Origin: Oscillospiraceae bacterium
Lineage (GTDB): Bacteria; Bacillota; Clostridia; Oscillospirales; Acutalibacteraceae
DNA length: 14,912 bases
Assembly: GCA_902761265.1 (NCBI GenBank)
Contig: CACWJV010000022.1
Coordinates: 1 to 14,912, forward strand
Direction of reading: 5' to 3'
A program made the translations under genes and the position numbers. The notes beneath the pieces are model-generated. The model saw only the letters and a program-made list of their open reading frames with translations. It did no database searches and was not told the DNA's origin. Below, piece by piece: positions 7,307 to 14,552 of this stretch; position 1 is the first letter of the stretch; every line of letters begins with the position of its first letter.

Positions 7307-8197
7307 TCATAGGAATGAACCTTGCAGACGCCGGGTTTTTATGATAACTCCTTTTTTTCTGATAAACAAATGGCGGATCACGGACAACAGGTGGAAAAAC
7401 CGCCCGTACAGGCTGACGAACAGCGTGAAAACCCCGGTGCCGTGCGCGTCGGCGCCCGGCGTGGTGATCACAGGCTCCGTCTTTTCGCCGAGGCCGTTGT
7501 CATACAGCGTTTGCAAAATGACCCGAGCAATCTTTTCGTTGCCGGCCGCGCTGGGGTGAATGCGGTCCTGCGCAAAGTCTTTGTCGGAATCCGTCAGCGC
7601 CTGTGCCGTATCCGTAACAAGAATGCCTGCCGGATGCGCCTGTGAGAATTCCAGGATCTTTGCGTTGAGTCTGTCGGCGCCGTGCTGATAGACGTCGCCA
7701 ACGTAACCGGTCTGCGGGTTGTAAAGGGTCTGCAGCACGATCGCGGCGTTTGGATTCAGACCCCGAATCTCATCGACGATCTTGCTGAGATCCTCATAAA
7801 AGCCCGCAGCGATCTCGTCAAAGCGGGCGTAGTCCTCTTTGACGATGCCGTCATAGAGCAGGCCGCTGATGTTGCCGAGCAGGAAGTTGTTGCCGTCGAT
7901 GGAAATGCTGATGATATCGGCGGAACCGATCGCTTCGCGGACGGCTTCGGTCTCCATCCGGCGAAGCAGATTGGCGGTGGTATGCCCGGGTACGGCATAG
8001 TTTTCATAGGCGAAGCTGTTGGTGTCGGCAACGATTCTGCCCCAGACGGCTTCTTTCGGGTTAGACAGGCCGGAGCCGTATGCAATGGAATCACCGAGGA
8101 CGAGATAACGCGTCTGCTTTGCGGCGCCTGCCGACAGGCTCAACAGGCTCAGCAGCAGCGCGGCGCAAAGAAGAACAGAAAGGATTCGTTGCTTCAT
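7307..8197 (-). CDS. Secreted, membrane-anchored SGNH/GDSL hydrolase
   Basis: 296-residue hydrolase of the SGNH superfamily (esterase, lipase or carbohydrate deacetylase). Residues 1-26 look like a signal peptide (KQR, then LLCAALLLSLLSLSAGAA). Block I is LGDSIAYG with nucleophile Ser37. Block II is the Gly71 region (VPGHTT), block III is DGNN (101-104), and block V is DRIHPS with Asp211 and His214. The catalytic domain ends near residue 236. A Thr/Gly linker is followed by a hydrophobic stretch (255-279) and a basic tail (RKKG...KTRR), suggesting a C-terminal membrane anchor with the enzyme outside. The ATG follows AAAGGAGG with an 8-nt gap. It is monocistronic and divergent from the glycosidase operon, so deacylation of a plant or envelope polysaccharide is plausible but unproven. 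Confidence 0.9.
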   Translation of the reverse strand: MKQRILSVLLCAALLLSLLSLSAGAAKQTRYLVLGDSIAYGSGLSNPKEAVWGRIVADTNSFAYENYAVPGHTTANLLRRMETEAVREAIGSADIISISIDGNNFLLGNISGLLYDGIVKEDYARFDEIAAGFYEDLSKIVDEIRGLNPNAAIVLQTLYNPQTGYVGDVYQHGADRLNAKILEFSQAHPAGILVTDTAQALTDSDKDFAQDRIHPSAAGNEKIARVILQTLYDNGLGEKTEPVITTPGADAHGTGVFTLFVSLYGRFFHLLSVIRHLFIRKKGVIIKTRRLQGSFL

Positions 8198-8236
8198 GGT
8201 GGGTGCCTCCTTTTGTTTTTATCCGGTGTTTTTTCC

Positions 8237-8266
8237 ATTATATCGGTTTTTTTGCTTCTCTATCAA
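8237..8266 (-). promoter_or_regulatory. Promoter of the SGNH hydrolase gene
   Basis: Minus strand: -35 TTGATA (8261-8266), 18-nt spacer, -10 TATAAT (8237-8242), 40 bp before the start codon at 8197. Confidence 0.75.
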
Positions 8267-8286
8267 TGGGCGGGAAAACGTTTAAG

Positions 8287-8300
8287 TATTCTTTAGAATA
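8287..8300. promoter_or_regulatory. Palindrome between divergent promoters, possible operator
   Basis: TATTCTTTAGAATA has perfect 6-bp arms around a TT centre. It lies between the SGNH hydrolase -35 element and the glycosidase promoter. The position suits an operator serving either gene, but no known regulator family was recognised, and short A/T-rich palindromes also occur by chance. Confidence 0.25.
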
Positions 8301-8349
8301 AAAACTGCGCGCACAGCCCCCGTCTTTGCTGTATAGTTTGCGATTCCGA

Positions 8350-8378
8350 TTGAAAAGCGGCGGCGGTTGTGTTATAAT
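8350..8378 (+). promoter_or_regulatory. Promoter of the GH36-GH127 operon
   Basis: -35 TTGAAA (8350-8355), exactly 17-nt spacer, -10 TATAAT (8373-8378). The AAGGAGG ribosome binding site follows 15 bp later, ahead of the ATG at 8409. It drives both glycosidase genes. Confidence 0.82.
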
Positions 8379-8408
8379 TCCGATAGAACGCCGAAGGAGG
8401 AGACGACC

Positions 8409-10493
8409 ATGCTCCCGAGATGGAAAACACTGCTTTGCTGGCTGCAGGCGCTGCTGCTGGTGATCCCGCAATTCGCCGTTTATCACTACGGTCTCAAACA
8501 AAAGGTGGACCGCGCGGCAATCGGGCTGACAAGCGTCAACGACGTTATGTTTGCGCCTGTTGAAGCCGACGCGCTGCAGGTGAGCGACGCCGAGCGCAGC
8601 CGCTGCCGCCAATGGTACGACAGCCATATCCGCACCGCGCATAACCCCGCCTATGATTTCACCGTCGGCGGGCGGTCGCTGCGGCGCCACCTGCGCGATT
8701 GGGAGATCAACGTGGGCGAGGAGGGCGTGCCGGACGACCGCGGCGGCAAAACGACCCTGGTTGCGCTGCGCCATAAAGAATCCGGCCTGCGCGCCCGGGT
8801 GGAAGCAACGATCTTTGAAGCGGAAGCCGCCTGCGAATGGACGTTGTACATACAGAACGAGGGAGCAAAACAGTCTCCTGTGGTGCGTCGCGTCTTTGTC
8901 GCCGACTGTACGCTGGAAACCGGCAAGACGGACGTTCTGTTCAGCCGGGGCAGCAAATCCGCCGCCGACGACTATGAGCTGCTTCGCTCCGCGGTTCCTC
9001 CCACGCGGCTGCACTTCAACGCCACCTGCGGCAGGACCGAATCGTTTTTGCCTTTTTTCAACCTATGCGGCAAATCGGGCGGCGCGGTGCTTTCCGTCGG
9101 CTGGACGGGCCAGTGGTTCGCGTCGCTGCGCCAAACCATAAAGGGTGTGCATGTGCGCGCCGGGCAGGAATACTTCCGCGCCGCGCTGGAACCCGGCGAA
9201 GAAGTCCGATCGCCGCTTTGCTCGCTGACCTTCTATATCGGCGACAACGCGCTCAAGGGCTTCAACAGCTTCCGGCAGATGATGCTGCATTGCGTTTACC
9301 CCGCGTCGCTGGAGCCGATGCGCTGCTATCTGTTCGCCAACGAGTTTTGTACGCTGACATGCGACGAACTGGTCGAAAAGGTGAATTCAACGCCGCAGGA
9401 CCTTTTGCAGTCTGTCGATACGTTCTGGATGGACGCCGGCTGGTATACTTACCAAAAAGACTGGTATGACGGCGTGGGCAACTGGACGCCGGACGCCGCC
9501 CGATTCCCGAACGGGCTGCGCCCGCTCGCCGACGCGATCCAAGCCAGGGGCAAGCGTTTTCTGCTGTGGTACGAACCGGAACGGGTGCGGGAGGGCACGA
9601 TCCTCTATGCAGAGGGCAGCCGCCACGACGGCTGGATCGTGCAAAAGGACGATAACCTGTTGTGGAACCTCGCGAACGACGAGGCATGCAGCTTTTTGAC
9701 AGACTATATTGCCGCGTCGCTGCTGGAAAACGGCGTTGGCATCTATCGGCAGGATTTCAATTTCTACCCGCTGGAATATTGGCACAAGGCCGACAAAGCC
9801 TTTTGCGGCGGGCGCGTGGGCATTACCGAAAACCACTACGTTACGAATCTCTACCGCTATCTGGATACGCTTTGCGAACGTGTGCCCGGCTTGATTATTG
9901 ACAACTGCGCCAGCGGCGGCAGACGGCTGGACCAGGAAATGTGCCGCCGCAGCGTGCCGCTTTGGCGCAGCGATTACAACTGCGTGCCCGCCGACGGCAC
10001 GATCCCGTCGGATATTGCCGAAGCGACGCAGGCGATGACCTGCGGGCTGTCCTGCTGGCTGCCCTGCAGCGGCACCTTGCAGCACACGTCGTCGCGCTAT
10101 GATTTGCGCAGCGGGATTTTGACGCACCCCATGCGGATGACAGACGACGGCATGGACGACCCCGCGCTGGAGCAGGCGCGCGCGTTTTTGACGGAACGCT
10201 ATTTCCCGCTGACGAGCGGCGGCACCGACCGCGCAAAGACGCTTGCCATGCAGTTCGGCACCGAAAAACGCGGCGCGGCGGCGGTCTATGTGCGCGAAGA
10301 AGCGCCGGACGCCGTTGTTCTGCGGCTGAACGGCCTTTCGCCTGACCGGGTCTATACCGTTTCTGACGCGGACGATCCGGATCGCTGCTATTTTGAAACT
10401 GGAAAAACGCTGATGGAGACCGGCGTGACGCTGACTGTGAAAGAAAAGCCGGCGGCGCTGCTGTTCTTCTACGGCGCCGACACGCTGAAATGA
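8409..10493 (+). CDS. Alpha-galactosidase, glycoside hydrolase family 36
   Basis: 694 residues, slightly shorter than typical bacterial GH36 enzymes (about 720-740). It hydrolyses terminal alpha-galactosyl residues with retention. An N-terminal beta-rich domain is followed by a TIM barrel with WMDAGWY (Asp342), LLWYEPERV, YRQDFNF with Asp449 as the likely nucleophile, DNCASGGRR (the GH36 signature) and WRSDYN with Asp522 as the likely acid/base. Residues 5-27 are strongly hydrophobic (WKTLLCWLQALLLVIPQFAVY), suggesting a signal anchor, which is unusual for GH36 enzymes. I chose the ATG at 8409 because AAGGAGG lies 8 nt before it; a longer in-frame start at 8367 would sit inside the promoter. 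The GH127-like gene follows after 8 bp, so the two are co-transcribed. Substrates such as raffinose-type sugars, galactomannan or Ser-linked alpha-galactose cannot be told apart from sequence. Confidence 0.93.
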   Translation: MLPRWKTLLCWLQALLLVIPQFAVYHYGLKQKVDRAAIGLTSVNDVMFAPVEADALQVSDAERSRCRQWYDSHIRTAHNPAYDFTVGGRSLRRHLRDWEINVGEEGVPDDRGGKTTLVALRHKESGLRARVEATIFEAEAACEWTLYIQNEGAKQSPVVRRVFVADCTLETGKTDVLFSRGSKSAADDYELLRSAVPPTRLHFNATCGRTESFLPFFNLCGKSGGAVLSVGWTGQWFASLRQTIKGVHVRAGQEYFRAALEPGEEVRSPLCSLTFYIGDNALKGFNSFRQMMLHCVYPASLEPMRCYLFANEFCTLTCDELVEKVNSTPQDLLQSVDTFWMDAGWYTYQKDWYDGVGNWTPDAARFPNGLRPLADAIQARGKRFLLWYEPERVREGTILYAEGSRHDGWIVQKDDNLLWNLANDEACSFLTDYIAASLLENGVGIYRQDFNFYPLEYWHKADKAFCGGRVGITENHYVTNLYRYLDTLCERVPGLIIDNCASGGRRLDQEMCRRSVPLWRSDYNCVPADGTIPSDIAEATQAMTCGLSCWLPCSGTLQHTSSRYDLRSGILTHPMRMTDDGMDDPALEQARAFLTERYFPLTSGGTDRAKTLAMQFGTEKRGAAAVYVREEAPDAVVLRLNGLSPDRVYTVSDADDPDRCYFETGKTLMETGVTLTVKEKPAALLFFYGADTLK

Positions 10494-10501
10494 GGTGAAG
10501 C

Positions 10502-12061
10502 ATGGTACCGTATGTGTTTCAACTGCCGCAGTCCGGCACGATCGACTTGCAGGGCCGCGAAAAGCAGTATCTTGATTTTATCACCGAAACCCAGCTTCTG
10601 GACCGTTCGCTGTGGGAACATTTTGTTGCAGTTTACCGCACAAAGGCGGACGGTGCCGACCGCGGCTGGCGCGGCGAATACTGGGGCAAAATGATGCGCG
10701 GCGCGTGTCTTGTTTACCGCTGCACCAAAGACGCGCGGCTGTATGAGCTGCTGCGCCAAAGCGTGGCCGCGCTGCTTGCCGCCGCGGAGGAAGACGGGCG
10801 CCTTTCCACCTATGCGCGCGTGTGCGAATGCACGGGCTGGGATCTGTGGTGCCGCAAATATGTTTTGACCGGCATGCTGCATTTTTGCGATATCTGCGAC
10901 GATCCGGCGCTGGCCGAACAGATCCTCAACGGCATGGAGCGCCACCTCGATTGCCTGATCGAGCGGGTTGGCCCGGGCGCGGGGCAAACGGAGATCACCG
11001 CGACCTCCGATTACTGGCTCGGCGTGAACGCGTGCAGTATTCTGGAGCCGGTGCTCGACCTCTATCGCCGCCGTCCGCGCGAACGCTTTCTCGCTTTTGC
11101 CCGCTATATCATCGGCACGGGCGGCTGCAGCGGCGGTGATCTGATCGCGCTTGCGCTGCAAAACAAAAAAGCGCCTTACCGGTATCCCGAGACCAAGGCG
11201 TACGAAACCATGTCGTTTTTTGAGGGCGTTCTGGCGTTTTACGAGGTGACGGGGGAGCGCCGTTTTCTGGACGCGGTATTGCGCTTTGCCGAACAGGTCA
11301 ACGATACCGAGATCACGCTGATCGGCTGCGCGGGCTGTACGCACGAGCTGTTCGACCACGCCGCTGCCCGCCAGACCCGCTTTATTGAAAAGCCCACGCA
11401 GGAAACCTGCGTCACGGTGACGTGGATGCGCCTTTGCGCCCGCCTGTTTTTGCTTACGGGCGAAGACCGCTATGCCGCCCGCGTGGCGCAGTCTGCGTTG
11501 AACGCGCTCTACGGCAGCGTCAACCTGTTCCTGCAGCCGGGCACGATACCGAAAACCGGAGAAAGACTGCCGCCGCTGCCGTTTGACAGCTACAGTCCGC
11601 TGGTGCAAAACCGCCGCGGCCGCGGCGTCGGCGGGCTCAAATACTTTGACGACGGCACCTTTTACGGATGCTGCGCCGCCATCGGCGCGGCGGGGCTCGC
11701 GGTCTGGCCGCTGATCCGGTCGCTGCGGCAAACACCGCAATCTGCGTCGGTCCTGTGCGAACGGCGGCAGGGCGGCTGCGTTGCGTTTACCTATGGCCCC
11801 TATGTTTTGGCGCGCGACACGGCAAAGGAACCCGGAGACCTTTCCCGGCCCGTTCGGCCGTGTTACCGCGACGGGGCGCTTTGCTATACGCTTTTGCCCT
11901 GCGCCGAAAACGAGACGGTGCGGCTGCGGCTGGAAACCGAAGACGGTCCGCTGCTGTTCACAGACTACGCCTCGTGCGGAAAGCGCTGGGAAGAGCAGGA
12001 CGGCTCCGTCTCGGTCTGGTTTCCGGCGCGCCGGCGTCTGCTTTGCAAACGGCAAAAATAA
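10502..12061 (+). CDS. GH127-like beta-L-arabinofuranosidase (DUF1680 family)
   Basis: 519-residue (alpha/alpha)6-barrel-type glycosidase, shorter than the usual 600-650 and probably lacking part of the C-terminal beta-sandwich. The family's zinc-cysteine centre can be aligned with Bifidobacterium longum HypBA1: Glu282 (CTHELF), Glu301 and Cys303 (QETC, followed by WMRLCARLFLLTGEDRYA), and the vicinal Cys390-Cys391 (YGCCAAIG), the first of which is the expected nucleophile. The enzyme would release beta-linked L-arabinofuranose, as found on hydroxyproline-rich plant glycoproteins. No signal peptide is evident. It starts 8 bp after the GH36 stop with a short AGGTGA site, so translation may be coupled. 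The family call is firm; exact specificity (GH127 versus the related GH146) is uncertain because overall similarity looks distant. Confidence 0.82.
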   Translation: MVPYVFQLPQSGTIDLQGREKQYLDFITETQLLDRSLWEHFVAVYRTKADGADRGWRGEYWGKMMRGACLVYRCTKDARLYELLRQSVAALLAAAEEDGRLSTYARVCECTGWDLWCRKYVLTGMLHFCDICDDPALAEQILNGMERHLDCLIERVGPGAGQTEITATSDYWLGVNACSILEPVLDLYRRRPRERFLAFARYIIGTGGCSGGDLIALALQNKKAPYRYPETKAYETMSFFEGVLAFYEVTGERRFLDAVLRFAEQVNDTEITLIGCAGCTHELFDHAAARQTRFIEKPTQETCVTVTWMRLCARLFLLTGEDRYAARVAQSALNALYGSVNLFLQPGTIPKTGERLPPLPFDSYSPLVQNRRGRGVGGLKYFDDGTFYGCCAAIGAAGLAVWPLIRSLRQTPQSASVLCERRQGGCVAFTYGPYVLARDTAKEPGDLSRPVRPCYRDGALCYTLLPCAENETVRLRLETEDGPLLFTDYASCGKRWEEQDGSVSVWFPARRRLLCKRQK

Positions 12062-12063
12062 CA

Positions 12064-12084
12064 GCCGCAGGAAAAGCCTGCGGC
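12064..12084 (+). repeat. Hairpin after the glycosidase operon
   Basis: GCCGCAGG and CCTGCGGC form a perfect 8-bp stem with an AAAAG loop, 3 bp after the GH127-like stop codon. There is no T-run, so alone it is not a standard terminator; it may protect the mRNA 3' end or pause polymerase ahead of the next hairpin. Confidence 0.5.
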
Positions 12085-12108
12085 CGATGTAAAACCTGCT
12101 CTGATTGA

Positions 12109-12135
12109 AAAACCGCCGGCTGGGTCGGCGGTTTT
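12109..12135. terminator. Bidirectional intrinsic terminator
   Basis: AAAACCGCCG (12109-12118) pairs with CGGCGGTTTT (12126-12135) around a 7-nt loop. With A-runs on one side and T-runs on the other, it can end transcription of the glycosidase operon from the left and of the MATE gene from the right. Confidence 0.85.
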
Positions 12136-12141
12136 GACTGT

Positions 12142-12529
12142 TCAGGCGGCATATTCTTTGCGCAGCCGCTGCGGGCGTGTCAGAAAAAGGAACAGCCCCG
12201 CGGCAACGGCGAAGGTGATTCCCCAGGAGAGGGGATAGGAAACGTAAAGAAACGGCAGGGTGCGCCGCATCGGCAAGAAGCAGAACACCCAAATCAGCCG
12301 CAGGCCGCAGGCGCCGAACAGGGAGACCAGCATGATCTGGAACGAGCGGCCGAGTCCGCGCACCGCGCCGCCGGTGACGTCGAGCAGCGAGCAGAACACA
12401 AAGAACGGCATGATCAGCGCCATGCGCTGGGTGCCCACCGCGATGACGGCCGGATCGGTGGAAAACAGCGACACGATCGGTTCGCGCAGCAAAAGGCCAA
12501 GCGTTTGCAGCGTAACGGCGGCGGTCGCC
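12142..12529 (-). pseudogene. 3' fragment of a MATE-family efflux transporter gene
   Basis: About 128 codons of the C-terminal end of a multidrug and toxin extrusion (MATE) transporter. Recognisable parts are TLQTLGLLLREPIVSLFS (loop before the last helices), the VTGGAVRGLGRSFQ motif (MATE proteins typically have GxLRGxGxT here), two more membrane spans and a basic tail ending KEYAA. A complete MATE protein is about 450 residues with 12 helices; only about the last three are here. Going upstream, similarity stops near 12530, where hsdR sequence begins on the other strand, and the frame meets a stop at 12547-12549. No start codon or ribosome binding site precedes the fragment. It is either a deletion remnant or one side of an assembly chimera. 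Confidence 0.8.
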
Positions 12530-12538
12530 GCGCTGCCA
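12522..12538. other. Rearrangement or assembly junction between MATE and hsdR
   Basis: Left of about 12530 the minus strand reads as MATE. Right of it the plus strand reads as hsdR (AALPNANYIAFTGTPL). Both gene bodies point their missing 5' ends into this point, with no insertion sequence, terminal repeat or spacer between them. Confidence 0.75.
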
Positions 12539-14461
12539 AACGCGAACTATATCGCATTCACCGGCACGCCGCTGCTCGGCAGCAAGCGGTTGACCAATCA
12601 GTGGTTTGGCAACTACGTTTCGGAGTATAACTTTGCCCAGTCGGTGGAAGACGGTTCCACGGTGCCGCTGTTCTATTCGCGCCGCGTGCCTGAGGTCGGG
12701 CTGGAAAACGACTTTCTGGATGACGACGTGGTGGACATCATCGAAGACGAGAACCTGAACGAGGACGAAACGCGGTTGCTGGAGAATTCCTCCTCCCGGA
12801 TTCTGGAGGTCATCAAGCGCGAAGACCGCATCGACAAGATCGCACAGGACATCGCGCACCACTTCCCGCGGCGCGGTTTCCTCGGCAAGGGCATGGTCGT
12901 TTCCGTTGACAAGTATACCACCGTGAAGATGTACGACAAGGTGCAGCACTACTGGGCGATTGAAAAGCAGAAGATCATGCAGGAGCGCAACGCCGCCGAC
13001 ACAAAAGAAAAGCGCGACGAGCTGACGCACATTCTCAATTACATGAACCGCGTGAAAATGGCGGTGATCGTCTCGGAAGAACCCGACGAAACCGAAAAGT
13101 TCCAGAAGCAGGGGCTTGATATTGCCATTCACCGGCAGAGGATGAACGCCGTGACCCCGGAGGGCGCGGATATTGAAGACCGGTTCAAGGATCCGGACGA
13201 TCCGCTGCAGTTGGTGTTCGTCTGCGCTATGTGGCTCACCGGCTTTGACGTGGAGAATCTTTCCACGCTGTATCTGGACAAGCCCATGAAGGGTCACACG
13301 CTGATGCAGGCCATCGCCCGCGCCAACCGTGCGTATGAAAACAAGCCCTGCGGCATCATCGTTGACTATGTAAACGTGTTCAAATACATGCAGCGCGCGC
13401 TGACGGAATATGCCGCCGGCGACGACGGCACGGATTTCCCGGCAAAGGATATCGACCAGCTGATCGTTCTGATCAACAACGCCGTGGACGAAGCGGACGA
13501 ATACCTGCTCGGGCTGGGCATCGACCTTGGCGCGATCATTGCCGATTCGGATACGTTTGACCGGCTGGATGCCTTGCGCATTGCGTTTGATGCGATTCTT
13601 TCCAAAGACGAAAGCAAGGACAAGTTCAAGGTCATTCTGAACACATTGATGAATCTGTACGATGCATCACGGCCGGAAATCTTTGAAAAGAACTGGAAGA
13701 ACGAAAAGTTCCCGCCGCTGGCGTATCTGCATGGTCTGTTCTGCCACACCATCGACGACGAAAAGATCCGGCGGGCGCGTCTGCGTATGGCGCAGGTGCT
13801 GGATACCAGCATTGTTTCCCAACAGGCGGAAGACAACGATGCGGGCTTGGTCATCCATCAGGGGAAGGTCATCGATCTTTCCAAGGTGGACGTGAAACAA
13901 CTGAAAAAGGAAATCAAAGTCGCCCAGTACAAGGCGGTTGAGATTGACGACCTGAAAGCGTTTATTGAGCAGGCCTTGAAACAGATGCTTGACCGCAACT
14001 GCACGCGGCAGCGGTTCTCGCAGCGTTTCCGGAATATCATTGACCGTTACAATGCCGGCGGCTCCGAAAACGAAGACTATTATGAACAGCTCCTGCAGCT
14101 GATCGAAGACCTGAAGGCGGAAGAAAAACGTCCCGAGGCTGAAGGACTGTCGGAAGAAGAGCTTGAGATTTATGATATGCTGATTGCCGGAAAGAAGCTC
14201 ACAAAGGATGAAGAGCAGAAGGTCAAGCTCTCGGCAAAGAACCTTTTCAAGAAACTGACCGCAGAAAAAACGGAGCTGCTGGTTGTTGACTGGTACAAGG
14301 ACGAACAGCCGCGGGCAAAGGTGAAAACGGCGATTGAAACGTCACTGGACGCCGATTTGCCGGTCTCATATGACAAAGAAACCTTTGCTGCAAAGATCAA
14401 TCTGCTGCTGACGCATTTCATTGACATGGCTGTTCAGGGCTACGGTTGGGTGGCAGCGTAA
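12530..14461 (+). pseudogene. hsdR: Type I restriction enzyme R subunit, 5'-truncated (hsdR remnant)
   Basis: 643 codons covering the second half of the helicase motor and the C-terminal domain of HsdR, the ATP-driven DNA translocase and nuclease subunit of type I restriction systems. Present are ALPNANYIAFTGTPL (helicase motif III region), MWLTGFDVENLSTLYLDKP (motif V) and QAIARANRAY (motif VI), followed by a long charged C-terminal region of the DUF3387 type with coiled-coil-like segments. Missing are the PD-(D/E)xK nuclease domain, the Walker A motif and the DEAH box, about 350-400 residues of a roughly 1,000-residue protein. The open frame runs back to 12260, but that upstream part is antisense to the MATE gene. 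No plausible ribosome binding site and start codon were seen at the truncation, so this copy should be inactive. No hsdM or hsdS follows; tnpV is next. Confidence 0.88.
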
Positions 14462-14497
14462 CGTAGGAGAGACACTTTTCTCCTTCGCACATTCGAC

Positions 14498-14547
14498 AAG
14501 CCTCCCTGCATTTGATAAAATGGGACCATCAAATGCAAGGGAGGCTT
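14498..14547 (+). promoter_or_regulatory. Large hairpin sequestering the tnpV ribosome binding site; possible terminator for hsdR
   Basis: AAGCCTCCCTGCATTTGAT (14498-14516) pairs with ATCAAATGCA + AGGGAGGCTT (14528-14547) with a single bulged base and an 11-nt loop. The AAGGGAGG ribosome binding site of tnpV (14537-14544) lies wholly in the 3' arm, 8 nt before its ATG. The stem is followed by TCTTT, so it may also act as a weak intrinsic terminator for transcription from the left. Confidence 0.75.
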
Positions 14548-14552
14548 TCTTT

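Noticed and set aside
12260..12529. Apparent start of hsdR at 12260
   Set aside because: The residues before ALPNAN are antisense to the MATE fragment and show no HsdR similarity; the open frame there is accidental.
10469..13297. 942-codon open frame on the minus strand
   Set aside because: It spans antisense of the GH127-like gene, the terminator, an off-frame reading of MATE, and antisense hsdR. A real gene would not cross all of these; it is a composition artefact.
14465..14484. Small palindrome AGGAGA/TCTCCT after the hsdR stop
   Set aside because: The 6-bp stem with no T-run directly after is too weak to call; the larger hairpin 14 bp further on is the likelier signal.
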